64,000 bases of DNA. Origin: Chalara sp. BL73 (lineage: Eukaryota; Ascomycota; Leotiomycetes; Helotiales). The position numbers were made by a program, and so were the translations under genes. The stretch is taken from positions 1 through 64,000 of the forward strand of contig CAKJVC010000166.1 in the NCBI GenBank assembly GCA_918026815.1, in the 5' to 3' direction. Below, one piece after another: positions 47,808 to 59,005 of this stretch. The notes beneath the pieces were generated by a model. That model did not search any database, was not told the DNA's origin, and saw only the letters and a list, made by a program, of their open reading frames with translations. Every line of letters begins with the position of its first letter. Positions within the stretch are counted from its first letter, which is position 1.

Positions 47808-50606
47808 ATGCAGGTTGACTGCAAGGCATCATGTTGGGCTGCAGTTGCTTCCAGAAAGCAAAATCGACTGAAATCATATGATAACCGAATTGATAGTTTT
47901 TATTTGTTGAACTGTACATCTAGAAAGCTAACACGACAGGCACTTACTTATTTTGAAGAGGCATATCATCAGCTGTCCGCATCTACCACATTTTCTGTTG
48001 ACATCTTGTTTGATCAGTCACAACGCCGGCTTCTAAAGACACTTGAAAAAGTGAGAATCTCATATTTCTACTTGTATAAATGTCAGCATACTTGAGAAAG
48101 AAGATAACATCTTACCTTGAGGAATGGATTGATGGAACTAGAATTTGTAGCGATCAACCAGATCCCCCAAACGAACTTATCGCTCGTTCCAGACTCACAC
48201 TCGATTTATCGGATCAGATCATTACTATGCTCTCATCATCAATCCCTATTCTATCAAGCGAACCGTCTGCCATCCCTCTGGAAGATATAACATCATTGAA
48301 ATCGGTACTTAGTGACCTGTATTTATGGGGAGATTCATTTCCCGACGGGCTGTTTGACTGCGTCTTAGATGACTACCCTGATATGAAGAAGGCCGTCCTG
48401 GAGAGCTTAATGCAAATTGGAATTTCAATCACGACAAGTATGTTTCGTTGAGCTCCTACTGAAGGTAATGGTAAACTGAATTATATAGATGTTCTACCAT
48501 TCTGTGAAAAGCTGTCAACTACTCTTCCGGCAGGCCCACCATCGCCATGGCAGAGAAAAATCAAGATTGATGAAAAAAAACTCGAATACCTCCTTGAGTT
48601 GAGCAAAATAATCTCTGACAACGATTCCAACAGCTACCCGGACAGCAATTATTATGAAGGTATGCTAGAAAAGTCTGGCACGCTAGAAGACTTCCACGTT
48701 GAATTAACCACTCTTAAGACATATGTAACATGTCTCATGGATCTTCTTCCTACGCTACTAGATACATTAAACTACGAGCGGATAAAAAATAATCGACTTG
48801 ATTTGGCACTCCCATGTCCTCCATTTCAAGTGTCTGGTCCAGCTCAAAGCTATGTTTCTCTTGTTCGGGACCTATTTGTGAACGCAGATAATCGGCTTAT
48901 AGAAAGACTAGGTGAGGCAAACTGGCAACGACATGTTGCTTTAAGAAAACGATTGAATGTATTGGAAGAAGATGGCGATACCGTCCCTGTCGCTGGGCTT
49001 CCAGAATCTGTCTTTCAGCCAGTTTCGATATTTCACGATTCCGGACTGGATACCTCCCTTCGTACTGATTCACATCGGGCTCCGACGGTAATTTCAAGCT
49101 CAACATTTAAATCAACTGCTTCAGAAGAGAGCCACGGCGGTTTTCGAGTCCCGCCTGTTCCAGAAGAGGTTTCTCTAGGACTCCCATTTCTTTGTACTAT
49201 TTGTGGCCATATGTTGACTGAAATTAAAAATCGATCTGACTGGAAGTATGGGATATCATATGATGCGATTAAAGTCCAAGGCTGATATGTGAACTAGACG
49301 CCACGTGTTCTTCGATATAAAGCCATACCTATGTGTACATTCTGATTGCAGAGACTCTTTTACGATATTCCCAACACGGAAGTTATGGGAGGTACATGAG
49401 TTCAGCCACCACCGCAGCGAGCGAAGTTGGACGTGCACGGTCTGCTTTGAAACTTTCGCTAACAAAGATAAATGTCGTACTCATATTTCGGAAGCGCACC
49501 CTTCTAACACAGTTCATGAGCTTCTAGAACAACATACATTGCAACCAGCAGCGGGACTTGAATGTCCACTATGCAGGACCGTACCAGGAAAGTCCAGGAG
49601 CCATTATGTAAATCATATTTGCAGACATTTGGAGAACATTGCCTTAGCAGCCTTACCGGGGCATATTTCCACTCACACAGACGACGAAGGATCGATCAAA
49701 GGCCAGCATAACGACCAAGGAGCACTAAGTGTTGTGTCCGAGTCTGTTTTTATAGAAGAACACTCGCAGAATCAAGGCGGTGGCCAGACGGATGCGGAAA
49801 GAGAAAAGCCAAATAAAATTTCCTCTTCTGATGCCATAAACATTCGCCAGGTTAGTGCTACCGAAACTTGAAACTAATAATGTGCATTATTACTGACTAA
49901 CACAAAGGAGTTGGAGAAGCCAAACTTTGTACAGATTAAAGTTGGCGAGGGTCGTTGGGACACAATGAAATGCGAGCAGAGCAGTGAGAGCGAATTCAAC
50001 GAGATAACAGCTGAAGCGCTCAAAGCAAGATCACGTCTTGACCGCTGTTACGGCGAATGGATTTTTGCTACATGGCGGTTTAACTCGGTTCAAAGAACAA
50101 CATTCTTCAAGGTTGTGACTCGTGACAGTTCAGTCAGAGCAGACGTAAAACTTGGAAAGTGTTGGTTAGAACAACAGCTTTCGCTAGATCAAAGGCGTAT
50201 AGTTTCTAACACGTTATTGAATACACCTTCCCGGATGAGCTCTTCAGGCTTTGAATGGCGCCATACGACGATTTCAGATTTAACCACTAATGTGCTTGCG
50301 ATAGGCCATACAACGGCTTCAGATCCAAAACCTAATGAACTTGTGACAGGCCCTAGGAGCCATAGGATTCCTGCCAAGCGACGAGGTCCACTATCTATGG
50401 AAGATGCCAGAGAAGCATCAGAAATGCGAAAAATAAAGGCATGCTGGTATTGTGTGCTAAATAAAACAAAGGTATTGCCATCTCGTGAATCAATCTCAGA
50501 ATGTAAGCTGATATAATTGTTCTGGCAGTGCTCAGTCGAAGCTATCTGCCAGTCTTGTCAACAGGGAAATAGGTCTTGTATACGGCGCCGTTTGGACAGC
50601 GAATGA
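47808..50606 (+). CDS. C2H2 zinc-finger protein with C-terminal Zn-cluster-like motif
   Basis: A fungal zinc-finger protein of unknown function. Six exons (47808-48050, 48101-48437, 48489-49245, 49298-49850, 49908-50471, 50529-50606) join in frame to about 843 residues. The N-terminal half is helical without a named domain. Zinc-binding segments follow: LCTICGHML (about residue 429), YLCVHSDC...H..HH (about 455), WTCTVCFETFANKDKCRTH (about 489) and LECPLCRTV...HICRH (about 533). The last two exons encode ACWYCVLNKTKCSVEAICQS and CQQGNRSCIRRR, whose cysteine spacing resembles a Zn2Cys6 cluster. The start is the first ATG of an open first exon, and an earlier exon cannot be excluded. The gene is head to head with the DUF7580-like gene, and its 3' end and downstream flank are duplicated at 59006-59590. 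Confidence 0.85.
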
Positions 50607-51290
50607 AATAGTACAGTGCTTGGAATATTATGCTATAAAATATGCTGTAAAATTGACCGCTATTGTTGTATATAAATTAACTTTTAAAACAAATACTTAA
50701 GCTTAAATATTTGCTACATTTACTATATAAACTAAAAAGCAGTAAACTTTAGTTATTTTGAAAGTTTGTTTTAAAATATTTTTTATATACGCTTTAAACA
50801 ATATTTACTATATTAAAAACAATTAAGCTTTTTTTGTAATAATTTTTTTTATATACTAATATAACTAAAAAGTGTAAACAACCGAAGCGTAAGCGAAGGT
50901 CATGATGCCGGATTGAGGGGTTGACAAGCAGGGTATGAGGGGTTACAGAGCTGATATGGAGGAGAGTCGAAGTCGCATATATAATAGCCTGCTCCTACTC
51001 TCTAAAGTTGTTCCTTATATTTTTGTATCCTTCGTAGTAGACCTATAAGGCAGTCATATTCAGTCTATTGTACGCACTCCCATATGTCTCTATTCTAGCC
51101 CGTGACTCCTTGCGTCGTTACAAAAAGTTTTGATTTAAAATTATTATTACAATATATAACTAGTAATTCCAATTATATAACTATACTAAGTTATGAAAAA
51201 AGCTGAAGTAATAAGCTTAATATGCATCGGTACACAAACTTCTCGATTCACGTATAAGAAAAAGCAGGTCGGTCCCCGCCATGAGCTTGC
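50425..51290 (+). repeat. Long dispersed repeat, copy A (AT-shifted, with LTR insertion)
   Basis: Covers the last exons of the zinc-finger gene and about 680 bp downstream. It aligns along its length with 59006-59590 in the same orientation. Compared with copy B, the noncoding part (about 50640-50872 and 51128-51240) has many C-to-T and G-to-A differences and is very AT rich. It is interrupted by the solo LTR at 50873-51122. Confidence 0.85.
50873..51122 (+). mobile_element. Solo LTR of a retrotransposon, 250 bp
   Basis: Starts TGTAAACAACC and ends CGTCGTTACA, giving TGTAA...TTACA inverted ends. It is flanked by AAAAG on both sides (50868-50872 and 51123-51127), a 5-bp target duplication. 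It contains a TATA-like CATATATAATAG and is less AT rich than its surroundings. The second copy of the surrounding repeat (near 59430) lacks it, which confirms the insertion borders. No internal retrotransposon region remains. Confidence 0.88.
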
Positions 51291-51900
51291 GATACTCGCC
51301 GTTGTTACTCTACCTTGGAAACAGCGAGGCAGCGTCGGTGGACATTGACATCCTTTAAATCAGTAAGCTTCACTCGGGTTCTTAGTATTTCCTTCTGAGG
51401 TTGGCCTCCCTTTCTTTGAATCAGTGGCAGGAGTGACGGGCGACACAATATTTTAAGAGCATCAGGTAGCGCCTGGGGTTTGTCTGAACGATGGTTCTAT
51501 AGCAACATAGCAGAGTAACTGAGGGACAAACCTTCGATTATTAAGCGATAGAGAATTCATACGCGATGGCTTTTGTTCTCAGCACTATCTCAAGTCGAAA
51601 TGATGAAAACGATTGTCTGAAGTCGGGATTATGGGAACCTCGCCCAAAATTGGCGCCATAGTGCAGCGAGAAACGCGACGTTCAAATAGGCGGCAGGCGA
51701 GTCAGTATTATATTGATTTACTAGTCACAACTATCAAACATGCAGATACTCTCGAAGGCCAAGGTGCCAGTGCTCAAAGCGAACTCTAGAACCACCAATA
51801 GCCTCCTCAACCCAATCTCGTAATGAATGCGTGTCAAGGTAACTGTAACGAAAGAGCTATTTTTTAACCTCTGTTGCAAGGCTATTGAGCTCGCGGTCAA
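51291..51900. other. Intergenic, no gene recognised
   Basis: Sequence beyond the repeat and before a possible minus-strand relic. No family-like frame was found. Confidence 0.35.
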
Positions 51901-52190
51901 TAGCAGTATGACGCCCTGTCACCTGTCAGACTAATAAACCGAGCTAAGATATTGGCATGAAACTACTGACCAAGAGTGCGCAGCGACGTGCTTGCCCCAG
52001 AGGCGCAAGTTCTCGCTAATAACATGGATATAATAATGCTCTTGGTGTCGATTTGCCCTCTCCATGGTTGCTTGTGAGTCGGTTCCGCGGTGGCTCCGAA
52101 GAAGCCATTCTGGAATTCGTCGGCTGGCAAACGAGGCGCCTTTGTGCCTCACTGTCGAGCATAGTAGTGGTAGCGGCAGTCGAAGGCATG
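51740..52190 (-). pseudogene. Possible gene relic, unrecognised
   Basis: On the minus strand a frame reads ERANRHQEHYYIHVISENLR then LWGKHVAAHSW, and further on another reads LRDWVEEAIGGSRVRFEHWH. Both look protein-like, but they are separated by stops and no splice model joins them convincingly. I cannot name a family, so this may be a decayed gene or chance. Confidence 0.25.
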
Positions 52191-53360
52191 ATGTTTCCTT
52201 GATGTAAGATTCAAATATTCAGTATTTTTAGAGGGCTAACGTAAGACTTCCGATATCTCACTGCGGATAGACTCTGGCAAAATTGATTGTCCAGCTTTGA
52301 CATATGGCCTTCTATCGCCGACAGAGATAACTACAGGGCTAACATATCAGCATGTATTTTGGATTCAGGAACGCTATTGGTGATATTACATCTCTTCCAG
52401 ATTTCTGATAAGGATTGGGAATTAGTTCCACGGTGGACCGTAGATGCAGAAACTTCATGTCGCTCAACCGCCCTCTTCAACCTGTGGACTGGGAGGAGCC
52501 ACTCACATATGTGTTGTCGACGTCCGGTTTGTATGTCGTTTCACAGGAAGCTATGTATTTGCTTATAGTGTACGCGCAACCCCGGCACAATCACGTCTAT
52601 TGATTATATATACACGCTAGCGCTGATAAATAACAACACTATAAATAGGGTTAATTGGGAGTTATATGTAAGAGATGCGTGAGGACTACCCCCTCGTACA
52701 CGGCTCCTTCTCGAGGAATAGTTAGGCCGCCTGCTTTTTTGTTAAATTATACCTTGCTTTTCCATTAAATCTTCTTTATTGGCATTATTAAGTATACTCC
52801 ATGTACCTTTTAAAAGGCTGAAATACTTGTGTAATAGAATATAGGATGCAGTACATCTATGCTCTTCCGTGTGAAGGAATACACTAACTGCCACTTCTAT
52901 ATCCGGCACGGAAACCATATACCAAGCAAGGCATGTGTGAAGGCTCGCAGGTGCGGCTTTGACCAGCTGCGGGGTGGGTGTGATTATGAATGCACCGCTT
53001 CGTTTTGAAGTAACACCCTTCACGCTTCGCCTTTATGCATGGAGGAAGGTGTGAAGCAAGATATGTTGTGGTTGCTAACCACAGATGTCAACACTGTCCT
53101 TCCCTATTCGTCATTCCCATAATACTGTACTTCACTCAACCCCCACCATCAGCTCGATCTCCTTTTCCCCGCACAAAGCTTCACTCACTGTTGTACCAAA
53201 GTCAGGCTCACAAGCTTGCAGCCGGATTCACTGGTGCCTGCACTGCGCTGCCACCCGTAGTATCGGATCATCAATCACGTATCTCTTGCAAACTTCAGCC
53301 TTGCGTTAGCTTCAGCTATATACAGCAGCTGCTCCGTCCTAATGCTTCTTTCCGTGATCG
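52191..53360. other. Gene-poor stretch
   Basis: About 1.2 kb with short frames lacking family resemblance, partly AT rich near 52590-52820. The expected N-terminal exons of the following aldo-keto reductase were looked for here and not found. Confidence 0.4.
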
Positions 53361-53371
53361 GTTTCTTCCGC

Positions 53372-54113
53372 TGCGATCTGCGAGAGCGGTGTTCCTCGAG
53401 AGGCACTCTTCATCACAACCAAGGTCCAGGACAACGTCCTCAATATTTCGCAAGCCATTGATGAAAGCTTAAGGAAGCTACAGCTATCGTATGTTGATCT
53501 GTGAGTAACCTCGGCCAACCCTGCGCTGGCAAACCATCCAATGCTCACCTAATTCCTTGCAAGGTATCTTATCCACACGCCCTACTTCGCCAAGAAGGAT
53601 AAAGGTCTTCAAAAAGCGTGGAAAGACATGGAGGAAGTCCAGAGGGCAGGGAAAGCAAAGTCAATCGGAGTAAGCAACTATCTGCGACCGCACTTGGAGG
53701 CCACCTTTCGCACCGCTGTTTCGCCTCCGGTAATCAACCAGATCGAATTCCAACCATACTTACAACGTGCGAATTACTACGTGTCTTGGATGCAGGAAAA
53801 TGGCATCGAAATTGAGGCATTCAAAGGTCTAGCACCCCATACCAAAGGAAAAGGCGGGCCTATTGATCCACTACTCGAGACTCTCGCGAAGAAGTATCGC
53901 GTCGAGCCGAGCGCCATTCTTCTCAACTGGCACAATCAACAAAACGTAATTGCTATCACGACCACGCGAAATCCAGCACGCTTGGCCCAGTATCAGAAAG
54001 CAGTGACGCGCAGGCTGACGCCTTCTGAGATGGAGGAAATCACGCAGGCCAGGCTTTCACATCACTTCCGCGCTGCCCAGCAGAAGAAATTCGATGTCAA
54101 CGATCGTACTTAG
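53372..54113 (+). pseudogene. Aldo-keto reductase, 5'-truncated
   Basis: The C-terminal two thirds of an NAD(P)H-dependent aldo-keto reductase. Sequence starts abruptly at AICESGVPREALFITTKV and continues IDESLRKLQLSYVDL, with an intron (about 53502-53564). It then reads YLIHTPYFAKKDKGLQKAWK, KSIGVSNYLRPHLEATF, PPVINQIEFQPYL and a natural-looking end FDVNDRT. The N-terminal strands carrying the catalytic Asp and Tyr are absent from the upstream DNA on either frame I could read, and no start codon fits. The 3' end is followed within about 35 bp by the DUF7580 fragment. The truncated 5' side and repeat-flanked 3' side suggest a rearranged remnant. Confidence 0.75.
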
Positions 54114-54149
54114 CCTCTTCTATCGATGCGTTTCGTTATGTTTAACTAC

Positions 54150-54591
54150 CTCCACAGTGAAGTTTTGTACTTCTGTGATCATTGACAAAGGAACTGTAGC
54201 AAACCTGACAGCCTGTGTTTTAATTCTTTTATTCGGTGATGTAAGTGTTTGTGTGATGGCATGTCTCAATTGGCGTGTCATTTCTTGTTTACATTCACCG
54301 AGTATCTCTGGTTTTGTGGAGTCATTAATGGAACCAGTGAAGATCATACTTACTGCAATCGACGCAGGCTTTGGTGATTCTAAAACATAGTTTATGTGCA
54401 TAAGTGCCAAATCAAAGTGAACGCGGGCACCAAATTTCTTTTCAGACTCAACTTTAAATAGGCCAACAAGAAAATACGCCTGGAGATCTCTATGTGTTGT
54501 GCAAGTCTTCATTAGGCCTCGTGATTTTCTCGCTATTTGACAATCTCTCGTCTTCTGGGTGTTCATCGGCGGAGCGGAATTTGAGGTCTCG
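54150..54591 (-). pseudogene. Partial copy of the DUF7580-like gene
   Basis: About 440 bp aligning with 46597-47046, part of exon 2 of the transposon-broken gene, in the same orientation. The frame reads TRDCQIARKS, then CTTHRDLQAYFLVGLFKVES, then NKRIKTQAVRFATVPLSMIT. It lacks a start, the N-terminal exon and the C-terminal half, and carries a small internal deletion relative to the longer copy. It is therefore a fragment rather than a working paralogue. Confidence 0.85.
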
Positions 54592-54869
54592 CACGCGTAA
54601 ATAGTTTTTGTTACTTACTTGATCTCTTGTCAATAGAGCATTGTATTATATTGTATTGTACCGTACCGGAGTACTGGCGTGACACAAATCCCCTATGGAC
54701 GTTATTCCTGTAGTTGAATTGAGCATTAAAATATACCAGTGTAATAAGAGCATTCTTGTACCTGTGGGTGGCGGGATGACAGTTATGGGCGTCCACTCTA
54801 GGAAGTAAGACGACGCGGGGAGAAATAGAAACAGAATCATAGCAAAAATTCACATGGACTGGTGAAAGA

Positions 54870-55085
54870 CAGTGTTTAGGTTCATGTGGCAGGCTTGCTC
54901 GGAGAAGACGCATTTGGCTCATCTATTATCTCCTCGCTACACAGCTATAATGTACAGACATCATCAGTCAGAGATATGGAAGGCAGGCCCACTTGTGTAG
55001 TAGTGATTTCGGTTGAGGAGATCATGGGTGACATCAGGATTTGCGTTCATCTGAACAACTCATTAATGAAACCATATAAATGTAT
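54870..55085 (+). pseudogene. pfkB/ribokinase-type sugar kinase relic
   Basis: A short stretch reads VHVAGLLGEDAFGSSIISSL then NVQTSSVRDMEGRPTCVVVI, followed by SVEEIMGDIRICVHLNN. This matches the N-terminal part of pfkB carbohydrate kinases (G-D-D-A-F-G, V-x-T-x-x-V, P-T-x-x-A-x-I). It starts at a possible splice acceptor (GTGTTTAG) and loses similarity after about 55060. No substrate- or ATP-binding C-terminal half follows, so it looks like a decayed exon. Confidence 0.5.
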
Positions 55086-55260
55086 ATACGGATTGAAACC
55101 GCATATTCAATTACAAATTCCTCGATGTATCCCCCTTACTTATGACCAAATAACACCAATCAACAAGTGTGACTAAATACCAAACATTCGAAAGCACAAT
55201 TTGGGGGCACGTGGCCAATACCCAGGCAGTTCCATATTCCAATCGTATGAAGCGAGCGTA

Positions 55261-56406
55261 TCATATCACTTCAGTACTTTCAGGTTGGTGGTCAATAGAC
55301 CGAACTTTGAACCGAGGAATCACGCGACCGATATCAACTCCAGCAGTGTTACGAATTTGCCTGCCCTCAAAGTCGCTGAGCTTCGCGCGCTGAACTTGCG
55401 TTACAAGCTGAAGCTGCTCAAGAATCTCCATTACAGCTGAATGCAGGATACTCCCGATATTACCATCCTCGATCTTGACAGCTATACCGATTGGCCCATT
55501 GTCGTCAGTAGATCGCACGCCTATCGCATAACACCCGTCCGCTCCGAGCTTTGTCATGGCCTTTGCCTGCAAGGCTTTCATGAGCTCAGTACAGAACCGC
55601 TGTTCACCACCCACGAGCTCTGGATAATTTACCATCGCTTGAAAAATGTGACCACAGAGCTGAGTTCTTGTAGAGATATGTGAATCGACCTTGCCGGTAT
55701 CCGAGTCCGCAGCCTGAGCGAAGCCTGCATAAATTTTCGCCAGAACATGGAGCGGCATAGCTGGCGTTGGGAGGTTACAACCATCCCATGCCCATCTCAA
55801 CTCTTTCGCATGAGGCTCACATAATTCTTCAAAAACTTTCTTGACTTTGACTTGCATAGGATGGTCTTGCAAGTGGTAACCGGCGAAGTCGTTAACGAGG
55901 GTTTTGGCGCCAGCCAACATCCCGGCATGCTTTCCGGAACAGTTGTTGTACACGCTAACTGGAGTAAATCCTCTCTCAATCCAACCGTGTGCGATCGTCT
56001 GCGATATTGAGGGGTGGCCACCACAGACCAAATCAGACTCCTGAGCACCAGTCTTTTCAAGCATCACCCGAGCTTGACTGACATGTCTTTCTTCGCTACT
56101 GTGAGAAGCGCACATTAATGCGATATCAGACTCGTCGAATAACTTTTGATCAATGGTTTCCAATATGGCCAGAGCTTGACCTGGTTTGGCGGCCGACCGT
56201 GCAAGTGTGAGGCGGAATGGATCACCAACCGCATAAAGCAGGCTGCCATTTGCGTTAACGACAGCGGCGTGGACAGCATGCCTATTCTCAATTATGCCTG
56301 ACCTCTCTTCAATAACAAAGTCGCCACCAGTACCACAGGTTATCATTGTGCCACTGTGTTCTGTAAATGGAATGGGTGCCAAAAATGCGTCGAATATCGT
56401 GTTCAA
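55261..56406 (-). CDS. L-asparaginase II family protein
   Basis: Hydrolyses L-asparagine to aspartate and ammonia. A single exon of 381 residues carries the whole asparaginase II domain: VIEERSGIIENRHAVHAAVV, DPFRLTLARSAAKPGQALAI, MCASHSSEERHV, CGGHPSISQT, VYNNCSGKHAGMLAG, WAWDGCNLPTPAMPLHVLA and GVRSTDDNGPIGIAVKIEDG. This family is common in bacteria and scattered in fungi. The absence of introns in a window of intron-bearing genes would fit an ancestral transfer but does not prove one. The first ATG (56406) adds about 20 residues before the usual start; the internal Met before ITCGTGGDFV is an alternative. A Zn2Cys6 regulator lies 516 bp upstream in the same orientation and may control it. 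Confidence 0.92.
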   Translation of the reverse strand: MNTIFDAFLAPIPFTEHSGTMITCGTGGDFVIEERSGIIENRHAVHAAVVNANGSLLYAVGDPFRLTLARSAAKPGQALAILETIDQKLFDESDIALMCASHSSEERHVSQARVMLEKTGAQESDLVCGGHPSISQTIAHGWIERGFTPVSVYNNCSGKHAGMLAGAKTLVNDFAGYHLQDHPMQVKVKKVFEELCEPHAKELRWAWDGCNLPTPAMPLHVLAKIYAGFAQAADSDTGKVDSHISTRTQLCGHIFQAMVNYPELVGGEQRFCTELMKALQAKAMTKLGADGCYAIGVRSTDDNGPIGIAVKIEDGNIGSILHSAVMEILEQLQLVTQVQRAKLSDFEGRQIRNTAGVDIGRVIPRFKVRSIDHQPESTEVI

Positions 56407-56922
56407 AGATCTTCACTAAATAGCCAACCTATCGACCACATTAAGATTTCATGTGGGAAGAGTAGAATGATATATCAATGCAAGAAAGGCAGCCCAATGG
56501 CTTGTAAAAGCCGCGGGTACATGGTGACTCAGGTGGCATGTGCTGGCCATGAAAATTCTGCATCCAAGGCGTATGATTAGATCTGCACGCGTAAATTATA
56601 CTGGTCCATTTGTTACTCCTGGTATTTCCGATCATGTGTGATCCAACAAGCTGTGTAGGTGAACATGGAGTCGAGGATATCTTACCGCGCCAAGAGATAT
56701 TGCACTATACCAAAACTGGTAGGCAGGAGCGGACCCACATTTGTTTACCACCAACCAGAAAGTACTCTTGGGAGGAGCTTACACCTTTTGTGAACTATTC
56801 AAGATCGCATACTCGAATTGCCTAATCCACCATGTAAAAATGAAGCGTGGAGCCTTGCTTTATTGTATGTATTCTCCGGCCGAGTATTGCCGGACCGTGA
56901 AACTTGCTCATCCAAGGGACGT
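56407..56922. promoter_or_regulatory. Upstream region of the asparaginase gene
   Basis: A 516-bp gap between the 3' end of the regulator gene and the asparaginase start. No exon was seen. It must contain the asparaginase promoter, but no specific site was recognised. Confidence 0.4.
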
Positions 56923-58696
56923 TTATTTATTGCTAAGCGGAACACACTTCGAGAATGCACGGCCAGTGTGGCTTTCCCGACCAAATATCAATACATCATC
57001 AAGAATTTGGTTGTTGTAAGAGTTGAACTTTCCAATGCCTCCGTCATCTTCAGCCACTAGAGAGATTGCGAATACGTCGAAGCCATCTCGTTTCTGTCGA
57101 TTGATCATTGAAATTATGGCTCTCATCTGTGCAATCGGAAGACTACCTTCTTCGAATATCTGTACTTTTCCGAATTCACTGAGCCAGTCCTCGACGAATA
57201 TTCCTGCTGTAACACTTGTGGAGCGAAGGATGCATGCGAGCAGTAGGCTCGAAATTCCAACAGTATACACGTTCTGGCTAACCGCATCTGAATGTTTAAT
57301 GTTTTGAACTACTTGGAGAAGTTTAGTCATCCAGTAGTTGTTCTTGGTGCAAGCGATCCCGTCGTCGGATGGCATATTTGAAGATATTTCGGCTTCCCAT
57401 GGGAGGCACTGCATGACACGTGCTGCAGCGTAGTAAGCATAATCTAGAGCCTCCTCATGCGTTGCAAAGCAGATAGGCTGAAGTTGTTGAGATGCCTTAT
57501 CAAGATTAAAAGTGGTGGGAAGTCCGATAGAGGGTAGTCCCGTTGCTGAATCCGATGCATCTAGTTCCGATACCCACTTGTCAAGCCGTCGGGACTCTTC
57601 ATAGAGTAGATGATTGTAGTATTCATCTTTTTCATCGTAGTAATGGTTTGAAGCTTGGCATTCCCACCAGAGCAGGTAAGCTTGAGAACTAATTCGATAC
57701 GATTCGCATAAGATCGAAAGTATGGTGGCTCGTCTTCCACTCCCGGGCCGATGTCTCCCGGGCCGTTGCGGCTCAAGATGCACGGCGTTTTGGCTTCTTT
57801 GAAAATTCAGCGTACTGAAATGCACCCTGATCCACCAATTGTAGAATTTAGAATGCTCCCATATTGTGAGGAGTTCAATTCCACTGGCTTCGCTTTCTAT
57901 AATTTCTTTCTCGCTTTCCAAAAGACTTGAGATCCCTTTTACATGGCAGGAGTATCCGCGAAAGTTGCAGACAGATGATTCCATATAGCAAAAAAGGAGT
58001 AATGCTGCAAGGATACTAGACTGGTTGTTCCGATAATCGTCTTGTGTTAATCTGATTAGCCTTCTTATAGCTGAATTGTAGTATGTCTGGTTATACACAA
58101 AGTGCCCTGTGTGTGGTCGATGAGTAAGGTCTTGATCATGTGAAGTTTGTGATGTATTAAACTCGGGGTAGGTTCGACTCATGTTGCATGCGGAGAGTGC
58201 AAGAATGGCATCGAATAAAATACTGCACCTGTCTTCGTATTTCGACAGCTGTGCGAATACAGATCCCAACGTTGGCAGACATGACTTTTCCCAGTGAGTC
58301 ATGTAAAGTAGTTGTCTCTCTGTTCGGACTCGTGGGGCCGACAAATGGAAGTCCAAAACAAAAGAACCATGCACTGAGTTATCGAGGGCCACCGGATACT
58401 TGTGCTTTGAAATGTTCGTTGTCGGTTGTGATTGAATTGTCACAAGATTCTGGTCACGTGTCGAAGGGTTGTGGCTTCGGAATTGATAGGCAGGTTGAGG
58501 ATATTCGCAGGCTCTTCCTATTCGATCGCATAGGCTGCAACATGGTTTCCGCTCATCGCACTACATCATGTAAGTTATAATAGTCTAGAGGCTTAAGTGG
58601 ACGGACTTTGGCTCTTTTTTGGCGACATTGCTTGCAGCCATTTCGCGATCGCGTGATATTTGTTTTCCTTGGCCGACTCGGAGCTGCTTCGTACAT
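56923..58696 (-). CDS. Zn2Cys6 transcription factor
   Basis: A fungal binuclear-cluster regulator. Exon 1 (58696-58607) reads MYEAAPSRPRKTNITRSRNG then CKQCRQKRAK. A 46-bp intron (58606-58561) follows, and exon 2 continues CDERKPCCSLCDRIGRACEY. Together they give the six-cysteine cluster CxxC-x6-C, then C-x2-C-x6-C. The total is about 575 residues. The rest matches the fungal-specific regulator type: SVFAQLSKYEDRCSILFDAI, ILAALLLFCYMESSV, FYNWWIRVHFSTLNF and LLWWECQASNHYYDE. Without the short first exon the frame would lack its DNA-binding half, so the start at 58696 matters. Its position upstream of L-asparaginase on the same strand suggests, but does not show, a role in asparagine use. Confidence 0.87.
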
Positions 58697-59005
58697 CGAA
58701 TGAATGTCCTAGACCACCTTAGGATCTAAATCACGAGAATTGCTATATAAACTCTTTATAAATCATGGAGACGTGGGGCTGCTGTTGATGCTGTCGAGGA
58801 AGTTCTGTGCAGGCATCTCATTTTCATGGGCCTATTTTATGCTCTTTCTGTCCAATGATAAGCCAGCTGTAACGATCAGAACACAGAAATAATGAATTGG
58901 AACGCATCACTTATTGCGCTTCGTGATGAAGAGAAACACATGAGATGATACTGGCAATAATATGAAGACTTCCACATGATGCCCAAAAAAGTAAAATGGG
59001 TGAGA
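58697..59005. other. Intergenic, no gene seen
   Basis: Upstream region of the regulator gene up to the repeat. No exon was recognised. Confidence 0.4.

Noticed and set aside
50607..51240. Very AT-rich stretch as a centromere or isochore border
   Set aside because: Too short, and explained by decay of one copy of a dispersed repeat plus an LTR insertion.
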